64,000 nt of DNA. Source: Dyella psychrodurans. GTDB taxonomy: Bacteria; Pseudomonadota; Gammaproteobacteria; Xanthomonadales; Rhodanobacteraceae. Positions 1 to 9,119 of this stretch are shown here, piece after piece. The notes under the pieces are model-generated. The model was not told where the DNA came from. It saw only the letters and a program-made list of their open reading frames with translations, and ran no database searches. The position numbers and the translations under genes were made by a program. Each line of letters begins with the position of its first letter. The stretch's first letter is position 1. The DNA lies in NCBI RefSeq assembly GCF_003363265.1, contig NZ_QRBF01000001.1, positions 186,001 to 250,000 of the forward strand, given 5' to 3'.

Positions 1-890
1 GCGTGAGCACACGACTCAAAGACCTCGCCGCACGGTTTGCCCTCGAGCCCTTGCTCGGCGCGTCGTTGGTGCACATCGATGAAGTGGACATCGGCGAAAA
101 ATACGATGAAGGCTTGCTCAAAACATTGATCTCCCAAAACAGCATCAGCGTCGATCGCAAGCACGAAAAAGCCATCACCACGCAGATTCGCGCCAAGTGG
201 CTCATTTGCAGCAACGACAAACCCTTCATCCGCGACAAGTCGGACGGCATGTGGCGCCGCCTGTGCGTGGTCGAATGGCGCCACGAGATCCCCGAGGCCG
301 AGCGGATCTCCAACATGCACGAGGTTTTTTTTCACGAAGAAGGCCGCGCGATCTTGGACTGGATGATCGAAGGGGCCATCCGCTTGGTGGCCCGCGGCCG
401 GTCGCTGGCGAAAGCGGAGTTGCCCGAAGACGTGCAAGAGACGATGGAGTACGCCCGCGAAGAAGGCGACTCGGTGCGTGCGTGGCGCCGCGCTTACGTG
501 GTGACCGCTGTCACCGAACGCGATCAATACCGCCCGAAAACGGCGATCTACCAAGCCTACCGCGACTATTGCTTGCTCAACGAAATCCCCCACCTGGAAT
601 CCAATGTCTTCTGGCGCGCGCTGCGTCCCGCGCTGGGCTTGGGGAACGACCGGCAACTGACCATGGGCGGGCGCGTGACGCCATGCCAAGGCGTGGCGTG
701 GCGCGGCCCGCAAGCCGACGAGGCGGACCTGGCGGCGCACACGAATGTGGTGACCTTGCCGGTTCCGGCGAAATCGCCGGCGCCCACGCCCGCACCGGTG
801 GCCCACACGGGGGCCGCAGCGCCCGCGCCGCGCCCCACCGCAAACGGCGACGGCGATCTCTTCTCACAACTGCTCGACCTGGGGCTCTGA
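1..890 (+). CDS. Phage/plasmid primase-helicase (P4/D5-type), C-terminal part
   Basis: This is the C-terminal part of an SF3-type DNA helicase of the P4/D5 primase family, which unwinds DNA at replication initiation. The gene enters from before base 1; the GTG at base 3 is only the first possible in-window start and the Walker A part lies upstream. Counting from that GTG, the Walker B-like HIDEVD is at residues 24-29, followed by a DRKHEK segment and the sensor-like LICSND at 67-72, then RDKSDGMWRRL; this order is characteristic of the family. After about residue 230 the protein becomes Ala/Pro-rich and low complexity. It indicates a self-replicating or integrative element. The next gene starts one base after the stop, suggesting co-transcription. 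Confidence 0.88.
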   Translation, partial: VSTRLKDLAARFALEPLLGASLVHIDEVDIGEKYDEGLLKTLISQNSISVDRKHEKAITTQIRAKWLICSNDKPFIRDKSDGMWRRLCVVEWRHEIPEAERISNMHEVFFHEEGRAILDWMIEGAIRLVARGRSLAKAELPEDVQETMEYAREEGDSVRAWRRAYVVTAVTERDQYRPKTAIYQAYRDYCLLNEIPHLESNVFWRALRPALGLGNDRQLTMGGRVTPCQGVAWRGPQADEADLAAHTNVVTLPVPAKSPAPTPAPVAHTGAAAPAPRPTANGDGDLFSQLLDLGL

Positions 891-891
891 C

Positions 892-1251
892 ATGCGCGCC
901 TCCTACGCCGCCGCTCGAGCCACCCGCGCCGCGATCCACGATCTGCGCCGCCGGGGGCACTCCAACGCGTCCATCGCGCGCCTGCTCGGACACTCCCGCG
1001 CGTACGTCGGCCGTGTGTTGGGACCGACCCCAACGCTGCGCGCGCACCGTCCCCGCACCGTCCAGCGCCTGCGCGCCCAAGGACGGCCGGTGGAGGTCAT
1101 CGCCCAGGACCTCGGCGTGAGCCGCACGACCGTGTACCGGGACCTCCAGAACCCGGCGGCCCAGAAGGCACACCCGGGCCCCGAGGCGCGCAGCGCCGAC
1201 CGGGTGGGGCAGGGGCCTGACAAACGCCCCAAGCGCCGTACACTCAAATGA
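892..1251 (+). CDS. Small two-HTH DNA-binding protein
   Basis: This 119-residue protein contains two Homeodomain-like/Fis-type helix-turn-helix units: about residues 14-43 ([19 protein letters not shown] and on) and about 59-88 ([20 protein letters not shown]). The rest is basic, and the tail ends PKRRTLK. It starts one base after the helicase stop, so the two are probably one transcript. It is the smallest member of a family of tandem-HTH proteins scattered over the window. DNA binding is a confident inference from the fold; the target and whether it represses or activates are unknown. Confidence 0.75.
1217..1244 (+). promoter_or_regulatory. Promoter of the first ankyrin gene
   Basis: A -35-like CTGACA (1217-1222), a 16-bp spacer and a -10-like TACACT (1239-1244) lie 29 bp before the ATG at 1274. 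The promoter sits over the last codons of the preceding HTH gene. The 16-bp spacing is the same as in the other promoters proposed in this window. Confidence 0.5.
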
Positions 1252-1273
1252 TCCCCACCGTTCGGAGCCGCCA

Positions 1274-2335
1274 ATGACCATCCGCCCCGTCGATCTTGAC
1301 CTGCACGTGGCCCTGGACGAGCAGCGCCCCGACCAGGCGTTCGCCGCGCTGCGCGCCGGCGCCGATCCGCTCTACGCCTCGCCCTTGGAAGGGATCAGCG
1401 CGCTGCACAAAGCCGCTCGGGACGTCCGTCCCGACGTGCTGGAGGTGATGCTGCGCGACCCGCGGACGCACAACGTCCTGGACGCGCCGGCGCGCACAGG
1501 GCGCACGATGTTGACGGCCCTGTGCGGGGACATCGACACGATGCACAGCGACGAGGCCGCCCGGTGCGCCCGTCTGTTGCTCGACGCGGGCGCGAACCCC
1601 GTGGCGGCCGACGCCACCGGTCGCACGCCGGTCCAACGTCTGGTCGAGAATGATCTCGCTCTTTGGAGCGGGGACACCCTGAAGGTCCTGGTGCAGCACC
1701 CCGCGGCGCGCGCGGAGTTCCGCACGCGTCTGGCCGAAACCAACGGCCCCGACGCCCACATCCTGGCCCTGCGTTCGGACGACGCTTCAGCGCTCCAGCA
1801 CTGCCGCAATCGTGGCGCCATCCTGGAGCGCCACTCGGCTGCGCTCAAAGAAGCGGCCCGCGACGGCCGCCCGAACGCGGTGGCGGACTTGTGCGCGCAT
1901 GGATGCGACGCCAACGCTGTCCACCTGGGCCAATCTCTCTTGCACGTGGCCGCCTCTGAGCCCGACCGATCCGAAACGGGCGACCATCCGGGCACGATCC
2001 GTGCTCTGATTGCGGCGGGCGCCGACGTGCACGCCGTCAACGACAACGGCGACACGCCTCTGCACGCCGCCTGTTACTTTCGCGAACCCGAACGCGTGCG
2101 CGCGTTGCTCGACGCGGGCGCGGATACGGAGGCGCGCAACCGCGACGGCGAAACGCCGGAGCAGGTGGCCGTCCGCGACAGCCGGCGGCGCGACCCCTAC
2201 ACCTCCGACGCCCGCGCGTACCGCGACGAAAAAACGGAGGAGGCAGCGCGCATCACGCAGATGGTTCTGCAGCGGGCGGTCGCGCAGGAGAGCGAGCCGG
2301 TGCGCCAAGCCCCTACCATGCGTCGGCGGATGTGA
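1274..2335 (+). CDS. Ankyrin-repeat protein with RRRM tail
   Basis: A 353-residue ankyrin protein. Clear repeats carry the GxTPLHxAA pattern, for example [11 protein letters not shown] near residue 260 with the following [12 protein letters not shown]; at least four to five units are visible, the middle ones degenerate. There is no signal peptide or membrane segment. The last residues, APTMRRRM, match a basic C-terminal tail ending in Met that recurs on other proteins here. Ankyrin repeats bind other proteins, so a role in binding a partner is likely; export as an effector is inference from the tail and the coupling ATPase at 58893-60725. The ATG follows a CCGCCA stretch with only a weak Shine-Dalgarno match. 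Confidence 0.88.
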
Positions 2336-2396
2336 CGATTTGACGGCGGCCCGCGCGCCGCATGATCCTGTTCCCGGAACCATCCGGGAGCAGACC

Positions 2397-3875
2397 ATGG
2401 ATCAGCAGGGCCTCATCGACACGCCGCCCACCGACAGCGAACCGGGCACCATTCGTGTCGTCGGACGGTTTGCGCGGAAATCCCCGGTGTGGTGTTACGG
2501 ACCAGAGGGGAGCGCCCTGGACGCCTACCCGAAGGCCGTTGAAGGAGCCATCAACTGGCTGTGGCGGCAGTGGGCGGAGCATCCCTATCGTGGCACCAAG
2601 TCCACGCAGGAGGCGCACGTTCTCTGTGAGAACGGTGCCGCCAGTGACGAGGAGTATTGCGCGGTCCTGGCGCGTGCCAATCTCACCACCCGGCTTCCCA
2701 TCCACCGACACTGGCCCGGTCCGCTGCTGCATCACATCTTGATCTGTGGAGAGTCCGGGCTACGCGCCCTGACTCTGGACGATCCGCGCGTGCGCGACGC
2801 CATCCACGCCACCGACGCCCTGGGCCGCCCCGCGCTGGAGATGGTGGTGGCGAATGAGCAATTCGTTGTGAAGACCGTGAACGCACTTCTGTCCATCGGT
2901 GCCTGCCCAACAGGGTCGTGCTGGGGAAGTCCGTATGGCTATCCTGATACCTACACCTATCACGCCCTCCTCGTTCATGCCGCGCGCAAGGGGCGCTGGG
3001 ACATCGGGCGCCTGCTGGTGGACGCGGGCACCATGTGCGATGAACCAGCGCCACAAGAGCATGCCTGGACGTGGGGGCTTCTGACCGGGTACATGCCGTG
3101 GTTGGAACAGGGGCTTCGGGACGGAAACGATCCCAATGCGCCGATCGTTCCCTTTCGACATGACCCCTATCCCTCCCAAGACCTCCGGTCCTCCTATTTG
3201 CCTCTTGCGATCGCAGCAAACACCGGCCGGCCCGATACCGTCCGATTTCTTCTTGCCCATGGTGCGCGGTGCGCGGACCTGGACCTCATCCCCTTGGTCC
3301 TGGACATCATTAAGGACATCACCGAATCTCCCGCCAACGTCTCCTCCGATGAATGGTCCGTCGCCGCATTGTCATTGCGACAGAAATCCCAGCGCCTGGA
3401 GTGCTTGCGCCTCTTGGTGGACGGTGGCGCGTCCACCGCCTGGGTGGATCAGGACACCGGGCGCAATGCCTTTCACTGTGCGGTCCTTTGGTCCTGGACC
3501 GGTGAGCAAGCGCACGATCTCTTCCGTCTTCTGCACCACGCCGGTGCCGACGTGAACGCCTCAACGAATGTGACCGGAGACACGGCGCTGCACCGTGTTG
3601 TCAAACTCACCCAACGGAGGGAAGGCATTCTTCCCGCGCTCTTGGCTGTCGGTGCTGATCCAGAGCGGCCCAACAAAGCCGGCAAGACGCCGATGGACCT
3701 CCTTCGGGACGACCTTGAGCAACCCAACGTGGGCCCCAAAGTTCGCGCCTCCTGGGAATCCGCGCTCCAACTCATGGCGGAAGCCGTCCGTACGAAGATC
3801 AGCGACGGCCTGCACGGCGGCGCTCTCGACCGGCCGGCCAAGCCCCGCACAACGAAAAGCGGCGGGCGGATGTAG
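2397..3875 (+). CDS. Large ankyrin-like protein with basic GGRM end
   Basis: A 492-residue protein whose N-terminal 200 residues have no recognisable domain; the remainder holds ankyrin repeats with LLVDAG, FLLAHGA, LLHHAGADVNAS and DTALHRVV signatures. The ATG at 2397 is chosen because GGGAG lies eight bases upstream. The C-terminus KSGGRM is a weaker version of the RRxM tail of its neighbours. There is no signal peptide. It follows the first ankyrin gene by 61 bp, in the same direction, and may be on the same transcript. Confidence 0.82.
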   Translation: MDQQGLIDTPPTDSEPGTIRVVGRFARKSPVWCYGPEGSALDAYPKAVEGAINWLWRQWAEHPYRGTKSTQEAHVLCENGAASDEEYCAVLARANLTTRLPIHRHWPGPLLHHILICGESGLRALTLDDPRVRDAIHATDALGRPALEMVVANEQFVVKTVNALLSIGACPTGSCWGSPYGYPDTYTYHALLVHAARKGRWDIGRLLVDAGTMCDEPAPQEHAWTWGLLTGYMPWLEQGLRDGNDPNAPIVPFRHDPYPSQDLRSSYLPLAIAANTGRPDTVRFLLAHGARCADLDLIPLVLDIIKDITESPANVSSDEWSVAALSLRQKSQRLECLRLLVDGGASTAWVDQDTGRNAFHCAVLWSWTGEQAHDLFRLLHHAGADVNASTNVTGDTALHRVVKLTQRREGILPALLAVGADPERPNKAGKTPMDLLRDDLEQPNVGPKVRASWESALQLMAEAVRTKISDGLHGGALDRPAKPRTTKSGGRM

Positions 3876-3885
3876 TCCGATGCGG

Positions 3886-3959
3886 CACACGGGGGCCTGA
3901 GAGCCCTGCCGCAGTTTGAACCGGACGCCTCTTGCGGTGAAGGACCGCCGGGGTAGGGT
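3886..3959 (+). promoter_or_regulatory. Shared promoter cassette upstream of the 3992 gene
   Basis: A CACAC block (from 3886) is followed by TTGCGG (3932-3937), a 16-bp spacer and TAGGGT (3954-3959). The inverted repeat GCGGT-gaagg-ACCGC overlaps the -35 and the spacer, where a bound repressor would block RNA polymerase. Same architecture as at 26494, 35371, 36372 and 47136. Confidence 0.6.
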
Positions 3960-3991
3960 GGTCGTCATCCAAGCCCCACCGGATCGACCCG

Positions 3992-4861
3992 ATGCCCATT
4001 GCCCAAGATCACGTCGAGCACCTTCAGCGCATGCGTCACCGCGCAGGCGGCGCCGGATGGGACCCCCTTCCCAACGTCGTGATCGACGGGCGGGTGAACG
4101 GCGTGGACTACTACACGCCCGTCCTCGCGGCCACGGTGCGCACCGTGACGCGCGGCTCCGACGGGCGGCCGGTGATCACCGACGCGCCGTGGCCGCCCGA
4201 CGACCGCGCCGCGATCGAGGCGTTGCGCGACGCCGCGCCGGCCGACCGTGCGATGGCGTGGTGCAACAACCACCGCGATCGCGCGCTCGCGGCGGCCTTC
4301 ACCTGCGCCGCCTGGGACACGGCCGACGCTCTGGTCCGCCAAGCACCGCACCGGGAACGCCGACCGCTCCTCGACGGGGTGCTCTTCGAGAGCGCCACTT
4401 TGGATTACCTGGGCGACGGACAGCGCACGGCCTGGGCCCTGGCCCGTGGTGCGAATCCCAACGCCCACCGGAGCGGTTGCACGCCTCTGACGGGCTGCGC
4501 TCTGACGGGCAACGACGCATCCATGACGATGCTCTTAGAGGCCGGTGCTGATCCCAACGCGGCGGAGGATCAGGATCGGAGGACGGCACTGCACATCCTG
4601 CTCGACGAGATGCCCTTGGACCGTGACTCAGAGCGCGGCCATGCGTGCCTGGACCTTTTGCTGAACGCCGGCGCCGACCCCGAGCAGCGCAACCGCCAGG
4701 GCCGCTCCCCGCGTTCGGAGTTCGCAGAGAAACTCGACCGAACCACCGACCCGGAGGAACTCCGGCGCGGCGGCGACATCCTCGCCCGTCTGGATCAGAG
4801 CGTGCTGACGCACCAGGCCGCGCACGTCGACGCCCCACGTCGGAGCGTGCGGCGGATGTAA
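3992..4861 (+). CDS. Ankyrin-repeat protein with VRRM tail
   Basis: A 289-residue ankyrin protein. Recognisable units include MLLEAGADPNAAED followed by RRTALHILLDE, and LLLNAGADPEQRN; the first 130 residues are more divergent. It ends APRRSVRRM, one of the clearest copies of the shared basic tail. It has no signal peptide. Its own promoter of the TTGCGG-16-TAGGGT class lies 32 bp upstream. No classical Shine-Dalgarno precedes the ATG. Function unknown beyond protein binding; effector role is inference. Confidence 0.87.
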   Translation: MPIAQDHVEHLQRMRHRAGGAGWDPLPNVVIDGRVNGVDYYTPVLAATVRTVTRGSDGRPVITDAPWPPDDRAAIEALRDAAPADRAMAWCNNHRDRALAAAFTCAAWDTADALVRQAPHRERRPLLDGVLFESATLDYLGDGQRTAWALARGANPNAHRSGCTPLTGCALTGNDASMTMLLEAGADPNAAEDQDRRTALHILLDEMPLDRDSERGHACLDLLLNAGADPEQRNRQGRSPRSEFAEKLDRTTDPEELRRGGDILARLDQSVLTHQAAHVDAPRRSVRRM

Positions 4862-4897
4862 GTCCACCATGCCACACCCGGCTCCTGGGGCGGGCGC

Positions 4898-4925
4898 TGG
4901 ACGAACGGCCCGATCCCGGTACCGT
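4898..4925 (+). promoter_or_regulatory. Possible promoter giving a nearly leaderless mRNA
   Basis: TGGACG (4898-4903), 16 bp, TACCGT (4920-4925); the ATG of the next gene starts seven bases after the -10, so the transcript would begin at or next to the start codon. The same TGGAC-16 layout recurs at 48127. Confidence 0.35.
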
Positions 4926-4931
4926 GGGGGC

Positions 4932-5492
4932 ATGAACGCCCTCGGCCGCGCCGTCCTTCGCAACGACACCCCCGCCATCCAGGCGTACCTGGAGCGCGGC
5001 GGCAACGCGAACGCGCGGGTGCGCAACCAGGCCGGTGAGGAGTTCGCTCTTTTGCATCTGGCCACGGCGTACCGGCAGGACTCGATCGTGGATCTCCTGA
5101 TCCGCTCGGGCGCCGATCCCTCGATCACCGATCCCGTTGGGCTGACGCCGCTCCACTACGCCGCCGCCGCCAACGACGCCCGCCTGACCGATCGCCTGGT
5201 GCACGCCGGCGCCGCGATCGACCGCGCCGACGCGGCCGGGCGCACGCCCTTGCACGTGAGTGCGCAGTTCGCCGCCCGCAACGCGTTGAGCGCGCTGCTG
5301 GCCGAAGGCGCCGATCCCACCTGCACGAACAAACACGGCCGCACGCCGGCCGAGGTGGCTGTGGCCCGCGGGCAGGTGTCGGTCATCGACGTGCTGCTGA
5401 CCGCCCAGCGCGTGTGGCATCGCAGCCGCGAGCAGGAGCGCGCCACCGTCGTGCCAACCCGGCGCCGCGACGATCAAGGCCAATCCCTCTGA
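4932..5492 (+). CDS. Ankyrin-repeat protein without the RRxM tail
   Basis: A 186-residue protein almost wholly made of ankyrin units: LLIRSGADPSITD, GLTPLHYAAAAND, LVHAGAAIDRAD, GRTPLHVSAQF and LLAEGADPTCTN follow at the usual 33-residue period. It lacks the terminal RRxM; the end is DDQGQSL after a basic TRRRD. It comes 70 bp after the previous ankyrin gene. Cytoplasmic by sequence; partner unknown. Confidence 0.88.
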   Translation: MNALGRAVLRNDTPAIQAYLERGGNANARVRNQAGEEFALLHLATAYRQDSIVDLLIRSGADPSITDPVGLTPLHYAAAANDARLTDRLVHAGAAIDRADAAGRTPLHVSAQFAARNALSALLAEGADPTCTNKHGRTPAEVAVARGQVSVIDVLLTAQRVWHRSREQERATVVPTRRRDDQGQSL

Positions 5493-5534
5493 CCGGCGCA
5501 TGACGTACCATGCCCTCCAACAGGAGGGGGAATC

Positions 5535-6518
5535 ATGGGATCGATTCGGTGGGGTGGGGCGGCGATCGCGCTGATCGCTCTGGGCGGCTGCGCCAACCAT
5601 GTCTCGGGCGCGTACCTCGCGCGCGGCGGACAAACGCCCCAGTCCGCTTGGGCGGACCTCTTGCAACTGACGCCGTCCGGTGACGGGCATCTGATGGGCA
5701 CGCTCACCCACGTTGGAATCAAACCCGACGGTTCCCTGGACCGCTGGACGCTCAACATCCAAGGCTCCACGGACGGCCGCTCGATCACATTGGCCGCGCA
5801 AGTGAACGAACCTCTGGCGACCGCCACGAACATGTCGGGGCAGGTGACCGCCAACGGAATCGCCCTGGTTGAACCGGGCGGCACCGAATCCTTCGCGCCC
5901 AGCACCATGGACGCCTACACCGCCGTGGTGCAGGCCATCACCACCCAGGCGCAACAGGTCCAGCAGCAAGCGGCCCAGGCGACCGCCCAGCGGGAAGCGG
6001 CGCAGGAGGCCGCGGACCAGGAGCGCGCCCAGCAGCAGGCGATCGCCGACGCCAACAGCCGCGCCGACGCCCTGGCCACGGCGCTCAGCGCCTACGTCGC
6101 GCAGGTGCAGGCCCGCCACGATCTCGGCCCCTTTCACGCTTTTCACGACAAGGCCCTGGCGGCGGCGCGTCACGATCTGGACCTGGAGCGCTCTCTGCCG
6201 GCCAACGGCCCGCAGCGCGGACAGGTGTCGGTGCGCATCCACCAGATCGGCGTGCAGGTCGACCAGTTCGACATCCCCTGGAGCCAGTCGGCCGACCGGG
6301 GCAAGGACCATCTGGCGGGCTTCGACGCGGCCATCGCGCGCAGCCCCTGCCGCACCCAGCCGGATCTGCCGGCGTGCCCCAAGGAGCACCAGGCCGAGGG
6401 CGCCTACCAAGCGGCGAAAGCGACCGTGCAAGGGGAGATCGCCGACATCACCGCCACCATCGCGCGCGATGCCGCCGCGTTGACCGATCTGGCCCATCAG
6501 TCGGACGCCGCCGACTGA
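5535..6518 (+). CDS. Lipoprotein with Gln/Ala-rich coiled coil
   Basis: The first 19 residues form a lipoprotein signal with lipobox ALGGC (Cys19), so the mature protein should be acylated and anchored in the envelope. Residues about 20-120 look like a small beta domain; about 130-190 is a Gln/Ala-rich coiled coil (QQVQQQAAQATAQREAAQEA); the C-terminal third is helical with a CRTQPDLPAC Cys pair. AGGAGGGGG precedes the ATG closely. The family is not recognised; envelope function, perhaps surface exclusion or pilus support, is a guess from the element's nature. Confidence 0.78.
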   Translation: MGSIRWGGAAIALIALGGCANHVSGAYLARGGQTPQSAWADLLQLTPSGDGHLMGTLTHVGIKPDGSLDRWTLNIQGSTDGRSITLAAQVNEPLATATNMSGQVTANGIALVEPGGTESFAPSTMDAYTAVVQAITTQAQQVQQQAAQATAQREAAQEAADQERAQQQAIADANSRADALATALSAYVAQVQARHDLGPFHAFHDKALAAARHDLDLERSLPANGPQRGQVSVRIHQIGVQVDQFDIPWSQSADRGKDHLAGFDAAIARSPCRTQPDLPACPKEHQAEGAYQAAKATVQGEIADITATIARDAAALTDLAHQSDAAD

Positions 6519-6519
6519 G

Positions 6520-6545
6520 GCGGTTGATGGCGTCTGATCAACCGC
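6520..6545. terminator. Hairpin after the lipoprotein gene
   Basis: Perfect 9-bp arms GCGGTTGAT and ATCAACCGC around an 8-base loop begin one base after the stop codon of the lipoprotein gene. No T-run follows, so it may be a transcript 3' stabiliser or a weak terminator. Confidence 0.4.
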
Positions 6546-6731
6546 GGAAGGGGGCGGCTTGGAGACGGTACGGTGATCGGGGCCGTCCTAAGCCTTTGAT
6601 CACATTCCGCCCGGACGGTTTTGGTACCCTGATCCGCGCAATAGCATCAATTCCAATAACCGACTAACAGGATTTGGTCTAACCCGTTGTGCTGCCTACA
6701 GTTCCGCACAGCATCACCGCGGATCGTGCGC

Positions 6732-7049
6732 ATGGCCAAGTCGCTTCACACCAAAGAGTATCGAGCCGCCGTCGACCTGTTGCGCGAACTGCGCGAGGCA
6801 AGCGGCCAGAACCAGACCGTGTTCGCCGAACAGATCGGGCGCACACAGACCTTTGTCTCTGCCGCCGAGCGGGCGAGCGTGCGCCTCGACATCCAGCAAC
6901 TGGCCACCTGGATCGCCGCGTGCGGGCTGACCCTGGAGGAATGGGGCCGCCGGATGGACCGCCTCTCCCAGGCGGCTCATGCGAAGCCCACGGCCGCCAA
7001 GTCCGCGGCCAAGTCCTCTGCCCGGAAGACCTCGGGCGCCAAGCGCTGA
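6732..7049 (+). CDS. XRE-family (Cro/CI-like) regulator
   Basis: A 105-residue protein with an HTH_3 domain at about residues 10-65: REASGQNQTVFAEQIGRTQ followed by TFVSAAERASVRL. The C-terminal 25 residues are an Ala/Lys/Ser-rich tail (AKSAAKSSARK) that would bind DNA nonspecifically. ATG 6732 gives the natural domain start. CTAAC motifs lie upstream (6659-6685) and related ATTAGT/ACTAAT motifs lie just downstream (about 7088-7110), possible operators for this protein. It sits alone between a lipoprotein and a membrane protein gene. Confidence 0.82.
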   Translation: MAKSLHTKEYRAAVDLLRELREASGQNQTVFAEQIGRTQTFVSAAERASVRLDIQQLATWIAACGLTLEEWGRRMDRLSQAAHAKPTAAKSAAKSSARKTSGAKR

Positions 7050-7168
7050 GAAAGGCTGACTCCGTGGTGTCCGGCCCGTTTTAACCGATTAGTGGGAACT
7101 GGACTAATGGGCTGCGCAGAGCGCATCCTTCCCACTGCCGTCCCCTGTGGGACGAACGGGGAATCACC

Positions 7169-8305
7169 ATGTCCGCCACCTGGTCCACCACCGAGCGCCG
7201 CACGAAAGGCGCGGTGCTCGGTCCCATGCTCGCCAACCGCGCCGCTTTATTCCTGGCGTTTGGGCTGCTGCTCCTGGTCGCCTTCGTCGACCCGACCCTC
7301 ATCCTGACCACCGTCCTCGCCGCCGTGCTCTGGCGCGGAACGCGCGGCACGATGGCCGATCCCACCCGACGCGTCATCGGCTGGGTGGCCCTCGTCGGTC
7401 CGGCGCTGTGGGCCTTCCTCATCCTGCAGTGCGTGCGCGATCCGGAGTTCCACTTTCCGCACGCTCTCGGCGGCCTCTGCCGCTGGGTGGCCTTCGCCGG
7501 AACCCTATGGGCGACGGTGCGCCTGGTGCGCGATCGCCATCAGGCCACGGCCGGCGACCGCTACGAGAGCGCCGCGATCGAGGCGTGGATCGACGCCACC
7601 ACCCAAACCCTCACCGTGCGCACGGGCGCGCGGGTGGTGACCGGTCCCTTGGGCGCGTGGGCCATCGACGCGCACCGCGACACGCACCACGTCGGTGGCG
7701 AGGAGCGCGAGGCCGAGCGGCGGCACGATCTGTGGAATCTCGACGGCAGCATCACGCGCTACATCACGCCATCGCACACCCGAATGCGCTGGGTCACGAT
7801 GCGGGACTCCTACGTCACCTACGACCTGCATGTGCTCGACCCGCGCCTCTACGCCGGCCGCGACGACTGGACCGCGCTGCGCGTCCCCGGCCGATCGATC
7901 CGCGTGGAGGTGGACCCGCGCACCGACGGCCTGTTCGCGCAGTGGCTGGAGCGCCAGCGATCGCGCATCGCCTTCGACCCCAGGGCCGCGCGTGCGCGGT
8001 GGGAGCAGGCCACCACCCAAGCGCTGGACGTGCCGCGCGCGCTGGCCGGCCGGCCCAAGGGGGGCAAAGAATCGGTGGTCTGGTCGCCGACGAACCGCAC
8101 GACGCTGATGTCCTACGCGCTGATCCACGCGCCGACGGGCCGGGTGTACGTCTACCAAGGCGGCGCAGGCACATGGATGGACGCCGACCGCTTCCGCTTC
8201 CCGCCCGATCACCTGCACGAACTGCCGGCGCAGGAGGCCACGTTGCTGCGCGCCGAACTCATCAAAGCGCAGCAGGCCCGTGCGAAGCAGGCCGCGCGGG
8301 CGTAG
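7169..8305 (+). CDS. Membrane protein of unknown function
   Basis: A 378-residue protein with an N-terminal membrane module: hydrophobic segments near residues 25-42, 44-56, 68-87 and 100-118, followed by a soluble domain of about 250 residues with WNLDGSITRYI and YVYQGGAGTWMDADRF. GGGGAATCACC lies before the ATG. No catalytic motif is evident. It is followed by a strong terminator at 8395-8422. Family not recognised. Confidence 0.7.
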   Translation: MSATWSTTERRTKGAVLGPMLANRAALFLAFGLLLLVAFVDPTLILTTVLAAVLWRGTRGTMADPTRRVIGWVALVGPALWAFLILQCVRDPEFHFPHALGGLCRWVAFAGTLWATVRLVRDRHQATAGDRYESAAIEAWIDATTQTLTVRTGARVVTGPLGAWAIDAHRDTHHVGGEEREAERRHDLWNLDGSITRYITPSHTRMRWVTMRDSYVTYDLHVLDPRLYAGRDDWTALRVPGRSIRVEVDPRTDGLFAQWLERQRSRIAFDPRAARARWEQATTQALDVPRALAGRPKGGKESVVWSPTNRTTLMSYALIHAPTGRVYVYQGGAGTWMDADRFRFPPDHLHELPAQEATLLRAELIKAQQARAKQAARA

Positions 8306-8394
8306 GCTCACCCCACAACGGCCGGGAACTTGCGGCCGCCGAACCACTCTGAACACGACGTTGGTCCGTTTCTCCCCTCCCATAGCGCGATTTT

Positions 8395-8422
8395 GCCCAC
8401 CCCTCCTGGTGGGCTTTTTTTT
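8395..8422 (+). terminator. Intrinsic terminator
   Basis: A 7-bp stem GCCCACC/GGTGGGC with a 6-base loop is followed by eight T. It ends the transcript of the membrane protein gene at 7169-8305. Confidence 0.85.
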
Positions 8423-8496
8423 GTCCGGGGCGCACCGGAACCAGGCACCAGCCGCATCGGGGCCCCAGGCGCCGCGTGTGCGACCGCGGAGGCGTC

Positions 8497-8988
8497 CTAG
8501 GAGCGCGGCGGGCCTTTGGCGGTTTCGCTGGCCAGCCAGGCGCGGATGTTCGCCTGCAGGTCCGGCGGCAAGGAGTCGATCAGGCGCGCGACCAGGGCGG
8601 GGTAGGAATCGGGGTTGGGCGAATCGGGCACCCGGGCGCCGTACGCTTCCAACGTCGGGCTGATCGGAATGGGCGGCGTCTTTGTGGTGGCGAACCGGCA
8701 CCACGCCTCCATGCGGATCGTCTGCACCGCCCCCTCCAGCAGGAGGGGATCGGCGTTCAGCACGAGCCGCGCGCGGCCCTCGATTTCGGCGCGCCGGGCG
8801 GCCTGGGGCGGCACGCCGTCCAGGATCCACGAGGCCAGGGCGGCGGCTTGGTGCTGCGCCTGCTCCTCGGGCACATCCGGCGCCCGCAGCGCCGCGATCA
8901 CGCACGAGAGCACCGCCAGACGCCCGACCGTCGCGGCCGCGCGCATTCGGCCGACCAGGGCGGCCTTGCGTCGTTTGAATCCGAACAC
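8497..8988 (-). CDS. Small hypothetical protein, divergent from an ankyrin gene
   Basis: A 163-residue protein read on the minus strand. I chose the GTG at 8988 because GGGAG lies seven bases upstream and the residues before it look non-coding. It starts with a basic stretch (FKRRK), then a hydrophobic helix (about residues 17-33, TVGRLAVLSCVIAALRA) that could be one membrane segment. The C-terminal half is soluble and Pro-rich. Family not recognised. One of few minus-strand genes in the left half. Confidence 0.55.
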   Translation of the reverse strand: MFGFKRRKAALVGRMRAAATVGRLAVLSCVIAALRAPDVPEEQAQHQAAALASWILDGVPPQAARRAEIEGRARLVLNADPLLLEGAVQTIRMEAWCRFATTKTPPIPISPTLEAYGARVPDSPNPDSYPALVARLIDSLPPDLQANIRAWLASETAKGPPRS

Positions 8989-9119
8989 GTCCGTGCTCCC
9001 TGTTCCCGCTCCGGGCCAGTGTACGACCCAAACCGCGGGATGGCGCACACCCGGCGCGATAGCCTGTTGCCCGATCGCTGGGTAGTGTCGGGTTCGTCCG
9101 CGCCCCAGGAGACCCGCCC

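Noticed and set aside
197-1120. Long Arg/Pro-rich reading frames overlapping the helicase gene
   Set aside because: They are high-GC shadow frames of the helicase and HTH genes; their composition is low complexity and they have no domain.
4299-6497. A 732-codon minus-strand reading frame
   Set aside because: It lies opposite three well-supported ankyrin and lipoprotein genes and reads as their antisense; composition is Gly/Arg/Ala-rich without any motif.
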